From Steroidobacteraceae bacterium (GTDB lineage: Bacteria; Chloroflexota; Limnocylindria; QHBO01): a stretch of DNA of 34,843 bases. The notes under the pieces were generated by a model that had not been told where the DNA came from, did no database searches, and worked only from the letters and a program-made list of their open reading frames with translations. The DNA lies in assembly GCA_025935615.1 (NCBI GenBank), contig JAICUY010000012.1, positions 1 through 34,843 of the forward strand, read 5' to 3'. Made by a program: the position numbers and the translations under genes. Of this stretch, positions 6,561 to 14,079 are shown in pieces; position 1 is the stretch's first letter; every line of letters starts with the position of its first letter.

Positions 6561-9199
6561 CAAGCGGTCTCGAGCTGCTGGAGTGCCTCGAGCGCCAGGC
6601 GCGCCGCCTCGCGCAGCGCCTCGTCGAGACGCGTGACGTCCTTGCCACCGGCCTGCGCCAGGTCGGCGCGGCCGCCACCACCGCCACCGAGCAGCGGCGC
6701 CACGGCCCGCACGATGGGCACCGCGTCGAAGCCCTCGGCCACCAGGTCCCGGCTCGCCGCCACCATCAGGGAGGGGCCCTTGCCCGCGCCGGTCGCCACG
6801 GCCACGAAGCGCCCGGTCGAGCCGCGCAGGTCATCGGCGAGGGCCCGCAGCGCGTTGGCATCGGCCCCCGGATAGGCCTGCACCACCACGCTCGCCTCCC
6901 CGGCAGTGGCCGCTTCGGCCAGCGCCGCCCGCGCATCGAGACGCTCGGCCGCCGCCTTCGGCTCGCGAGCCGCCTTCTCGGCGTCGCGCAGTCGCGACAG
7001 CAGCATCTCGACCCGGGATGGAACGTTCTCCTCGCGGTCGCCCAGCAGCTGCGCCGCATCATGCAGCGCTTCGAGCCGCTCCTCGACCAGTGCCTCGGCT
7101 GCGGCGCCGGTCACGGCCTCGATCCGCCGCAGTCCTGCGCCGATGCTCGACTCGGACAGGATGCGCAGCGAGCCGATCTGGCCGGTGGCCGCCACGTGCG
7201 TCCCACCGCACAGCTCCTTGCTGTAGCCGTCAACCTGCACCACGCGCACCGCGGCCGGGGCGTACTTCTCACCGAAGAACATGTCGGCGCCCAACGCCTG
7301 TGCCTCCTCGAGCCGCATCACGGTCGGACTGACCGATGCGTTCCGCCGAATCTGCGCGTTCACGATCCGCTCCACCTCGCGGAGCTGCTGACGCGAGGCC
7401 GGGTGCTCGCCGGGGAAGTCGAAGCGCAATGCCTCAGGCGCGACCCAGCTGCCGGCCTGCTTGGCCTGCTCGCCCAGCACGTCGCGCAGGGCTCGGTGCA
7501 GCAGGTGGGTGCCGGTGTGGTTGCGCGCCGCTCCCCAGCGTCGCTCCTCGTCGACCTGCGCCTCGACCACGTCGCCGCCCGACAGCACGCCTTCGAGGCG
7601 TCCGATATGGACGATCGCGTCGCCGGCACGCTGCGTGTCCTCGACGAGCATCCGCGCCCGCTCCCCGACCAGCTCGCCGCGGTCGCCGATCTGGCCGCCG
7701 CCCTCGGCGTAGAACGGGGTTTGGTCGAGGACGACCTGCACCTGCCCCGCAACCTCGGTCTCGGCGACGCCGAGCACCCGCAGTCCCTCGGCGCGCGTCT
7801 GGTTCGGGTACCCGACGAACTCGCTCTCCAGCTCGCCGAGCCCCGGCGCCGCCTCGAACCGGCCCGAGCGAGCGCCGCGCGAACGCCGGCGCTGCTCCTC
7901 CATCGACGCGTCGAAGCCGGCGCGGTCGACCAGCGCCCCCTGCTCGGCCGCCATCTCGATCGTCAGGTCGATTGGGAAGCCGAAGGTGTCGTGCAGGCGG
8001 AACGCCTCGTCGCCGCCGATGGTGCCGCCGTGCCCGGCCGCCTCGACCAGCGCCAGCAGCCGTTCCGAGCCCGCCTCCAGCGTCCGCGCGAACTTCGCCT
8101 CCTCGGCGCCGACCTCGTCCAGGATCCGGTCTCGATGTTCTTCGAGCGAGGGATAGGCATCGCGCATGATCTCGATCACCGCGTCGCAGGTTTCGGCCAG
8201 GAAGGGGCGGTCGATCCCCATCAGGCGGCCATGACGCACCGCGCGCCTGACGATGCGACGCAGGACGTAGCCGGCGCCCTCGTTCGCGGGACGCACGCCC
8301 TGGTCGATGAGGAAGGTCATCGCCCGCGAGTGGTCGGCCACCACCTGGTAGCTGAACCGCTCGCTTTCCACCGTCTCCGGGTCGTGCCCGATGAACGAGG
8401 CGAGGCGCGCGATGATCGGCTCGAACAGGTCCGTCTTGTAGTTGGAGTCCACGCCCTGCACGACCGAGCTGATGCGCTCCAGGCCCATGCCGGTGTCGAC
8501 GCTCTGGAAGGGCAGCGGCGTGAGCGTGCCGTCGGCGGCCCGGTCGAACTGCATGAAGACCAGGTTCCACACCTCGAGGTAGCGCGGGCACGTCTCGGAG
8601 TGGTCCGGGATGCACTCGGGACCTTCGCTGAACTGCGCGCCACGGTCATAGTGCAGCTCACTGCAGGGGCCACACGGACCGGTTTCGCCCATCGCCCAGA
8701 AGTTCTTCTCGTCGCCGACGGCGATGTTCCCCCAGCGCACGACCCGATCCGGCGGCAGCCCGATCTCATCGGTCCAGACCCCGTAGGCATCGTCATCGTC
8801 GGTGTACACCGTCGCCGCCAGGCGCTCGGGCGGGATCCCGAGCGCATCGGTCAGGTATTGCCAGGCCCAGTGGATGGCGTCGCGCTTGAAGTAGTCGCCG
8901 AAGCTCCAGTTGCCGAGCATCTCGAACAGGGTGTGATGGCGCGGGGTGCGGCCGACCTCCTCGAAGTCGTTGTGCTTGCCGGCCACGCGCAGCACCGGCT
9001 GCGCATCGACGGCGCGCTGGTACTCCCGCTTCTCCTCACCGGTCAGCACCCGCTTGAAGGGCGCCATGCCCGAGTTCACGAACAGCAGCGTCGGATCGTC
9101 CCTGGCCAGCAGTGGCGCGGGGGGCACGCGGGTGTGGCCCCGCTCCTCGAAGAAGCGCTGGAACCCCTCGCGTATCTCGGCTGCGCTGCGTGACTGCAT
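6560..9199 (-). CDS. alaS: Alanyl-tRNA synthetase
   Basis: Charges tRNA-Ala in the cytoplasm. The 879-residue protein is full length. The class II catalytic core (about 1-250) shows FVNSGMAPFK at 40-49 and GETGPCGPCSELHYD at about 171-185. The tRNA-recognition region follows. The editing domain carries the zinc ligands His561 and His565 (HTGTH) with Cys664 and His668 (CGGTH), so clearing of mischarged Ser/Gly should be intact. The C-terminal C-Ala/DHHA1 domain ends with a glycine-rich GGGGGGRADLAQAGG stretch. The gene lies 74 bp after ytxH behind a strong hairpin, and its stop overlaps the actin-like gene by one base (TGATG). Confidence 0.98.
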   Translation of the reverse strand: MQSRSAAEIREGFQRFFEERGHTRVPPAPLLARDDPTLLFVNSGMAPFKRVLTGEEKREYQRAVDAQPVLRVAGKHNDFEEVGRTPRHHTLFEMLGNWSFGDYFKRDAIHWAWQYLTDALGIPPERLAATVYTDDDDAYGVWTDEIGLPPDRVVRWGNIAVGDEKNFWAMGETGPCGPCSELHYDRGAQFSEGPECIPDHSETCPRYLEVWNLVFMQFDRAADGTLTPLPFQSVDTGMGLERISSVVQGVDSNYKTDLFEPIIARLASFIGHDPETVESERFSYQVVADHSRAMTFLIDQGVRPANEGAGYVLRRIVRRAVRHGRLMGIDRPFLAETCDAVIEIMRDAYPSLEEHRDRILDEVGAEEAKFARTLEAGSERLLALVEAAGHGGTIGGDEAFRLHDTFGFPIDLTIEMAAEQGALVDRAGFDASMEEQRRRSRGARSGRFEAAPGLGELESEFVGYPNQTRAEGLRVLGVAETEVAGQVQVVLDQTPFYAEGGGQIGDRGELVGERARMLVEDTQRAGDAIVHIGRLEGVLSGGDVVEAQVDEERRWGAARNHTGTHLLHRALRDVLGEQAKQAGSWVAPEALRFDFPGEHPASRQQLREVERIVNAQIRRNASVSPTVMRLEEAQALGADMFFGEKYAPAAVRVVQVDGYSKELCGGTHVAATGQIGSLRILSESSIGAGLRRIEAVTGAAAEALVEERLEALHDAAQLLGDREENVPSRVEMLLSRLRDAEKAAREPKAAAERLDARAALAEAATAGEASVVVQAYPGADANALRALADDLRGSTGRFVAVATGAGKGPSLMVAASRDLVAEGFDAVPIVRAVAPLLGGGGGGRADLAQAGGKDVTRLDEALREAARLALEALQQLETA

Positions 9200-9215
9200 G
9201 GTGTGCCCGTTTCAC

Positions 9216-9245
9216 GACGAGAGCCGGCGATCACCGGCTCTCGTC
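9216..9245. terminator. Perfect 12-bp hairpin between ytxH and alaS
   Basis: GACGAGAGCCGG and CCGGCTCTCGTC pair perfectly around a 6-nt loop, in the 74-bp gap between two minus-strand genes. Neither flank has a U-run, so it may be a U-less terminator of the ytxG-ytxH unit. It could instead be a leader structure for alaS, since it ends only about 17 nt before the alaS start. I see no T-box features. Confidence 0.5.
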
Positions 9246-9273
9246 AGGCTGTCTCGGTGTCGCGGTGAATGCG

Positions 9274-9567
9274 TCAGGAAGCGGCGCCCTCGGTGGCCGT
9301 GCCGCCGGCGGCGCCACCCTGGGCGGCGTTGCGCTCGGTCGCCTCGGCCTCGTATTCGGCCAGCATGTCGGCCCGCGCCTTCTCGGCCGCCGCGCGACCC
9401 TCGTTGACCGCGTCGCCGAAGGCAGTCCGTCGCGTGTCGACGAAGTCGCCGACCTGTCCGCGCAGCCGCTCACCGCTGTCCGGCGCCAGCAGCAGGCCCA
9501 CCGCGGCGCCCACCAGCCCGCCGATCACGACGCCGGCCAGGAAGCTTCCGAGCCCGGAATCCTTCAT
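9274..9567 (-). CDS. YtxH-like small membrane protein
   Basis: A 97-residue protein with one glycine-rich transmembrane helix near the N-terminus (about 7-27). The YtxH signature LLLAPDSGERLR follows immediately, then an Ala/Glu-rich, probably helical tail that becomes Gly/Ala/Thr-rich and disordered. Function is unknown; in Bacillus the relatives ytxG and ytxH are adjacent stress-associated genes. The start overlaps the stop of the DUF948 gene upstream (ATGA), and GGAGGA lies about 12 nt before the ATG. Confidence 0.8.
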   Translation of the reverse strand: MKDSGLGSFLAGVVIGGLVGAAVGLLLAPDSGERLRGQVGDFVDTRRTAFGDAVNEGRAAAEKARADMLAEYEAEATERNAAQGGAAGGTATEGAAS

Positions 9568-9935
9568 GCGAATCGCTCGTCCTCCCGTGCGTCCGTCGAT
9601 TCTACCGAGACGATGCCGGCGCGTCGCGGGACGGCGGTGACCTGGACCGATTCAAGAGTGTGCTGCAGCGCGTTCATCAGGTCATTCAGCCGGTCGAGCT
9701 TGACCGCCACGTCCTCGCTCAGCACCTCCGCGTTGGCCGCCAGCTCCCGCGCATGGCCGAGGATCGGTTGCAGCTCACGCTCGGCGATGCCCACCACCCG
9801 CCGCGACTCACGCGTCAGCGCCCGCGTCTCGCTGAGCAGTGGCAGGCTGCTGATCACCAGCACCAGCAGGGCGGCGCCGGCCAGCAGCACGCCGAGCCCG
9901 ACCCCAACATTGAAGACCACCGTCACCAGTTCCAC
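9564..9935 (-). CDS. DUF948 (YtxG-like) membrane protein
   Basis: A 123-residue protein with an N-terminal transmembrane helix (about 8-32). A heptad-like, probably coiled-coil segment (about 35-100) follows, containing LTRESRRVV and ELAANAEVL, as in DUF948/YtxG proteins. The tail is polar. The pairing with a YtxH-like gene through an ATGA overlap matches the known ytxG-ytxH neighbourhood and supports the assignment. The start is GTG, preceded by GGAGGG at about 7 nt. The biochemical role is unknown. Confidence 0.75.
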   Translation of the reverse strand: MELVTVVFNVGVGLGVLLAGAALLVLVISSLPLLSETRALTRESRRVVGIAERELQPILGHARELAANAEVLSEDVAVKLDRLNDLMNALQHTLESVQVTAVPRRAGIVSVESTDAREDERFA

Positions 9936-9992
9936 GTCTGCCCTCCGCCTGCGGTGTCCTGTGCCGGCGGCATGGTACGCGTGTCGCGGCGA

Positions 9993-10280
9993 TCAGCGGC
10001 GCGGGGAGTCGTCCTCGACCACGGCCGGCCCCAGCGCGCCGAGCAGCAGCACCACCAGCATCGCCAGCTGCGCACCGATGGCGGCCGCCGCGAAGCGAAA
10101 GTCGCCGATGCTCAGCAGGTGAAAGCCGATGCGGTCACCCACGGCATTGCCGACCACCGTTCCGACGAGGCTCGCCAGCGCGAGGAGCGCCACGCCGCGT
10201 CCCCAGCGGCCGCGCATCCAGATGAAGGCGAAGAGGTTGAGCGCCGCGGTCAGGGCGGTCAGCACCAGCCAAGGCGTCAT
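9993..10280 (-). CDS. Small integral membrane protein of unknown function
   Basis: A 95-residue hydrophobic protein with about three transmembrane helices (roughly 3-20, 28-48 and 62-84), a short Arg-rich loop (RGRWGR) and an acidic-basic tail. I do not recognise the family. The ATG at 10278-10280 overlaps the mnmA stop as ATGA, so it is probably co-translated with mnmA. A longer frame to 10310 lies inside mnmA and adds a non-hydrophobic piece, so it is not preferred. No function can be inferred from the tRNA-thiolation neighbours. Confidence 0.65.
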   Translation of the reverse strand: MTPWLVLTALTAALNLFAFIWMRGRWGRGVALLALASLVGTVVGNAVGDRIGFHLLSIGDFRFAAAAIGAQLAMLVVLLLGALGPAVVEDDSPRR

Positions 10281-11362
10281 GCCCTCGCGATGCGGCCGCC
10301 GCCCAGGCATTCGTTGCCGTCGTACAGCACGGCCGCCTGTCCCGGCGCGGGCGCCCAGACCGGCTCGGCGGTCTCGACCGCGAACCGGTCGTGGCCGATG
10401 AGCGTCACCTCACAGGCCACGTCCGGCGCGCGATGCCGGATCCGGACCGAGGCGTCGAAGCGCTCGGCCGGCGGCTGGCCGGCAATGAAGCTGCGCGCGT
10501 CGGCCACGAAGGTGCTGGCGGCCACCTCGTCGCGGCTGCCGATGACGACCTCGTTGCGCTCGGGCCGCACCTCGCGGACGTAGACGGCCTCCCCCAGCGC
10601 CACGCCCAGCCCGTGCCGTTGCCCAACCGTGTAGTGCGCGTAGCCCGAGTGCGTTCCGACCCGCATGCCATCGGCATCGACGATGGCGCCGGGCTCGCCG
10701 GCATACCCGCGCCGCTCCTCGAGCAGGGTGCGGTAGTCGCCGAGCGGCACGAAGCAGATCTCCTGCGACTCCGGCTTGCGGGCGGTCGGCAGCGCCAGCG
10801 CCTCGGCGCGGTCGCGCACCTCGGGCTTGGTCAGCTCGCCCAGCGGGAAGCGCGTGTGGCTGAGCTGCTCCTGGCTCAGCACCCACAGGAAGTAGGTCTG
10901 GTCCTTGTTGGCATCGGCCGCGCGCAGCAGCCGCCAGCGCCCGCCGTCGTGCTCGAGGCGGGCGTAGTGGCCGGTGGCGACCGCATCGGCCCCATAGGCG
11001 GCCAGGCCGCGACGCAGCAGCTCGTCGAACTTGATGTACTGGTTGCAGGCCTGGCACGGGTTGGGAGTCGCGCCCGCCAGGTAGGCGTCGGCGAAGGCGT
11101 CGATGACATGCAGCCCGAACTCGCGCTCGAGGTTGAGCACGAAGAACGGGATGTCCAGCAGCTGCGCCACGCGCCGCGCGTCGTCGAGCGCATCCGGCGA
11201 GCAGCACGAGCGCTTGAGCTCGTAGCCCTCGCCCAGGTCGGCATGGGTGCGCATCCAGACGCCGATGACCTCGACCCCGGTGTCGCGCGCCTCCTCGGCC
11301 AGCATGGCCGCGGCAACACTCGAGTCGACGCCGCCGCTCATGGCGGCCACGATCCGGCGCAT
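10277..11362 (-). CDS. mnmA: tRNA-specific 2-thiouridylase MnmA
   Basis: Adds sulfur to U34 of tRNA-Lys, -Glu and -Gln. The 361-residue protein has the ATP-pyrophosphatase P-loop SGGVDSS at 9-15. The nucleophile Cys103 sits in TPNPCQACN and the second catalytic Cys203 in ESQEICFVP. The downstream barrel segments HYARLEHD and GLGVALGE also fit the family. The start shares TGATG with the stop of the cysteine desulfurase gene, so the enzyme that supplies persulfide sulfur and the one that uses it are translationally coupled. This is a classic functional pair. Confidence 0.97.
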   Translation of the reverse strand: MRRIVAAMSGGVDSSVAAAMLAEEARDTGVEVIGVWMRTHADLGEGYELKRSCCSPDALDDARRVAQLLDIPFFVLNLEREFGLHVIDAFADAYLAGATPNPCQACNQYIKFDELLRRGLAAYGADAVATGHYARLEHDGGRWRLLRAADANKDQTYFLWVLSQEQLSHTRFPLGELTKPEVRDRAEALALPTARKPESQEICFVPLGDYRTLLEERRGYAGEPGAIVDADGMRVGTHSGYAHYTVGQRHGLGVALGEAVYVREVRPERNEVVIGSRDEVAASTFVADARSFIAGQPPAERFDASVRIRHRAPDVACEVTLIGHDRFAVETAEPVWAPAPGQAAVLYDGNECLGGGRIARA

Positions 11363-12528
11363 CAGGCCGATGCGGCCACGGGGCGCGGCGCCATCGCGCT
11401 GCGCAGCCGCCCGATCACGTCGCGGGTGACCGTGATGGTTCGGTCGATCTGCTCGGGCGTCGTGTCGCGGCCGAGCGTCATGCGCAGCGAGCCGTGGGCC
11501 AGCAGCGGATCGATGCCCATCGCCAGCAGCACGTGCGACGGCTCGGTGCTGCCCGACGTGCAGGCGCTGCCCGTCGAGGCCTCGATTCCCTCCAGGTCGA
11601 GTGCCGCCACCAGGTCGCCACCCTCGATCCCTTCGATGACGAAGCTGGCGCTGTTGGGCAGCCGCTCGGTCGGATGTCCGGTCAGCTCGACGCCGGGGAG
11701 GCCGGTCAGCGCATCGATCAGCCGGTCGCGCAGCTCAATCAGCTGCGGCACCTCGTCGAGGTCCACCAGCGAAGCGGCCCGCCCGAATCCGGCGATCCCG
11801 GCCACGTCCTCGGTTCCCGCCCGTCGCTGCCGCTCCTGCGAGCCGCCCTGCAGCTGCGGCAGTAGCGCCGTCCCGCGCCGCACGAACAGCGCTCCCACCC
11901 CCTTCGGGCCGTTGAGCTTGTGGGCCGACAGGCTGAGCAGCGTGGCGCTCAGCGCGTCGACGTCGAGCGGCAGTTGTCCGGCGGCCTGGATGGCATCGGT
12001 ATGGAAGGCGACCCGCCGTTCCCGGCAGATCCGCCCGATCTCGGCCACCGGCTGCAGTGTGCCGACCTCGTTGTTGGCCGCCATCACGCTCACCAGGGTG
12101 GTGTGCTCGCCCATGGCGGCGGCGATGTCCGCCGGATCGACGCGGCCGTATCGGTCCACCCCGACGTAGGTCACCGCGAAGCCGGAGCGCTCCATCACTG
12201 CGCAGGCATTCAGCACGGCCTTGTGCTCGACGGCGCTGGTGACGATGTGCCGGCCGTTGGCGCTGGCGGCCCAGGCGAAGCCCTTGATGGCGAGGTTGTC
12301 GGCCTCGGTGCCGCCGGCGGTGAAGACGATCTCGCGCGGTTGAGCGCCGATCATTGCGGCGACGGCCTCGCGGGCCTCGTCGATCCCCCGGCGGGCGCGA
12401 CGACCGGCGGCATGCAGGCTGGAGGGATTGCCGTGGTGCTCGGTCAGGTAGGGCAGCATGGCGTCGAGCACCTCCGGCCGCAGCGGCGTGGTGGCGGCGT
12501 GGTCGAGGTAGATGCGGTCGGCGGCCAT
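11362..12528 (-). CDS. Cysteine desulfurase (NifS/IscS family)
   Basis: A PLP enzyme that takes sulfur from cysteine and holds it as a persulfide. The 388-residue protein shows YLDHAATTP at 7-15, HGNPSSLH at 32-39, the catalytic His102 (VEHK), the PLP-binding Lys204 (SAHKLNG) and the active-site Cys323 (STGSACTSG). The SGSTEPSHVL segment fits group I IscS/NifS. It is fused by a one-base stop-start overlap to mnmA, so its main role is probably sulfur supply for tRNA thiolation. No iscU or other Fe-S assembly genes are in the window, but a wider role is possible. Confidence 0.95.
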   Translation of the reverse strand: MAADRIYLDHAATTPLRPEVLDAMLPYLTEHHGNPSSLHAAGRRARRGIDEAREAVAAMIGAQPREIVFTAGGTEADNLAIKGFAWAASANGRHIVTSAVEHKAVLNACAVMERSGFAVTYVGVDRYGRVDPADIAAAMGEHTTLVSVMAANNEVGTLQPVAEIGRICRERRVAFHTDAIQAAGQLPLDVDALSATLLSLSAHKLNGPKGVGALFVRRGTALLPQLQGGSQERQRRAGTEDVAGIAGFGRAASLVDLDEVPQLIELRDRLIDALTGLPGVELTGHPTERLPNSASFVIEGIEGGDLVAALDLEGIEASTGSACTSGSTEPSHVLLAMGIDPLLAHGSLRMTLGRDTTPEQIDRTITVTRDVIGRLRSAMAPRPVAASA

Positions 12529-12578
12529 GACCGCCCGATTATGCCGCGATGCCGGCCCGAGGGTGGTTCAGCCCGTGG

Positions 12579-13991
12579 TCAGCACCCCGGCAGTGCCGAC
12601 GGCGCGGGCTTCGGCGAGGCGGACCCGCCGCCGCCATGGCGCACGAATGCGTCGGCCACCATGGCACGCACCCGCTCGACAGCCGCCGCGTCCAGGTATT
12701 CCGGAATCGTCGGCGGGTTGAACGCGGCCCGAGCCACGTGCCGCACGTTGATCCGCTGGGCGAGGGCCAGCAGGTCGGGCAGCTCGTCGACCGACAGGTT
12801 GGTCCACAGCGAGTCGGTGGCGATGTCGAGCAGCTCGGGCAGGCGCGGCACCAGCGCGCATGGGTGCAGCTGCTCACGCAGCGCCAACAGGGTCAGCTGC
12901 TGGCGGTCCATGCGATGGTAGTCGTCATCCTGGTGCCGGCTGCGGGCGTAGGCCAGCGCCATGTGCCCATCGAAGTGATGCGGTCCGGCCGGGATGTAGA
13001 GCGGCACGTAGCCGCTGCCGTCCTCGAGCGGGTAGTGGCTGTCCGAGACCGGTGCCGGGGTGGTGATGTCCAGTCCGCCGAGCGCGTCGACCAGGCGCAC
13101 GAAGCCGTTGAGGTCGACCACCAGCATGCCGTCGATCGGCTGGCCCACGAACTCGCTGATGGCGCCCTGCAGCGCCGCGTAGCCGCGTTCCCCGTCGGCA
13201 CCGGGAAAGATGTCGGGCCGTGACTCGGCATAGCGGAACAGGGCGTTGATGAGGTCGGGGTAGCAACCACAGGTGAAGGCACCCGCCACGTTGGCCGGCA
13301 GCGGCACGTTGAACAGGTTGCGCGGAATGCCGAACAGCTTGGCGCGGCCGCTGGCCAGGTCCACGCTGAGCAGCGTCATCGAATCGGTGCGCAGGCTGGC
13401 ACGGCCCGGGCCGGCGTCGCCGCCCACCAGCAGCAGGTCGAGCCTGCCGTTCTGGGCCCAGTCCGGCAGCGGGACCGGCGTCGCCGTCGGGCTCGCGCTT
13501 GGCGCGCCGCTCACGCTGGGGGTTGGTTTCGGCGTCGCGGCGACCGCAACCTGTGGATGGAAGACGCTGTTCACCAGGCCGTAGCTCTTGTAGGTGACGA
13601 GGCCCACCCAGCCGTGCATCGCCAGCGTCACCACCAGCAGCAGCACCAGCACGCCCAGCGAGGCGGCTCGATCGCGGGTGGTCTGCCGTGGGATCCGAAG
13701 CAGGCGATAGGCGTCGATCATGACGCCGATGCGGTACGCCAGCAGCGCGACATCTACTACCAGGATCGTGATCAGGACGCCCGGCTGCAGCAGCAGCCCC
13801 AGGAAGCGGCCAGTGCCCTCGGCGATGGCAACGCCGGCGACGAGGCCCGCCAGGACGACCATCGGTGCCAGCAGCAGTGCCCCACGGGTGCGGAAGCCGG
13901 CCCACAGCTGCCCGAGCCCCGGCAGCAGGAAGGAGAGGGTCGCGGCCAGCGCCGGAGAGCGTCGCTGGTGACGCGGGCTCGGGTCGGTCAC
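12579..13991 (-). CDS. LytR-CpsA-Psr (LCP) family protein with TM-rich N-terminus
   Basis: LCP enzymes attach anionic or other glycopolymers to peptidoglycan outside the membrane. The 470-residue protein has about four membrane helices (roughly 14-32, 38-57, 70-95 and 110-130) instead of the usual one. A Pro/Thr/Ser linker (about 150-178) follows, then the LCP domain (about 184-380). Pyrophosphate-lipid binding residues are visible: SLRTDSM with Arg201 and Asp203, GIPRNL with Arg224, and YARSRHQDDDYHRMDRQQ with Arg350, Arg352, Arg360 and Arg363. The start codon is GTG; no clear Shine-Dalgarno is seen. It stands alone between aspS and the desulfurase gene, 50 bp from the latter. Confidence 0.9.
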   Translation of the reverse strand: MTDPSPRHQRRSPALAATLSFLLPGLGQLWAGFRTRGALLLAPMVVLAGLVAGVAIAEGTGRFLGLLLQPGVLITILVVDVALLAYRIGVMIDAYRLLRIPRQTTRDRAASLGVLVLLLVVTLAMHGWVGLVTYKSYGLVNSVFHPQVAVAATPKPTPSVSGAPSASPTATPVPLPDWAQNGRLDLLLVGGDAGPGRASLRTDSMTLLSVDLASGRAKLFGIPRNLFNVPLPANVAGAFTCGCYPDLINALFRYAESRPDIFPGADGERGYAALQGAISEFVGQPIDGMLVVDLNGFVRLVDALGGLDITTPAPVSDSHYPLEDGSGYVPLYIPAGPHHFDGHMALAYARSRHQDDDYHRMDRQQLTLLALREQLHPCALVPRLPELLDIATDSLWTNLSVDELPDLLALAQRINVRHVARAAFNPPTIPEYLDAAAVERVRAMVADAFVRHGGGGSASPKPAPSALPGC

Positions 13992-14061
13992 CGGCGCGCA
14001 GTGTAGAGGGAACGCATCCCCGCCATGACGCCAGGCGGTCGCCCGCTGTTGCGCCCGCAGA

Positions 14062-14079
14062 CGAAACGACTACGTTTCG
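14062..14079. repeat. Inverted repeat over the aspS stop codon
   Basis: CGAAACG and CGTTTCG form a 7-bp perfect stem with a 4-nt loop. The aspS TAG (14070-14072) lies in the loop and the stem enters the last codons. It may help end or protect the aspS transcript. No U-run follows. Confidence 0.4.

Noticed and set aside
6440-9193. 917-residue plus-strand frame opposite alaS
   Set aside because: It mirrors alaS exactly, is rich in His/Arg/Gln low-complexity composition and matches no family. Antisense artefact.
9200-9273. T-box leader for alaS
   Set aside because: The gap is only 74 bp and lacks specifier, T-box and terminator/antiterminator elements. Only a single hairpin is present.
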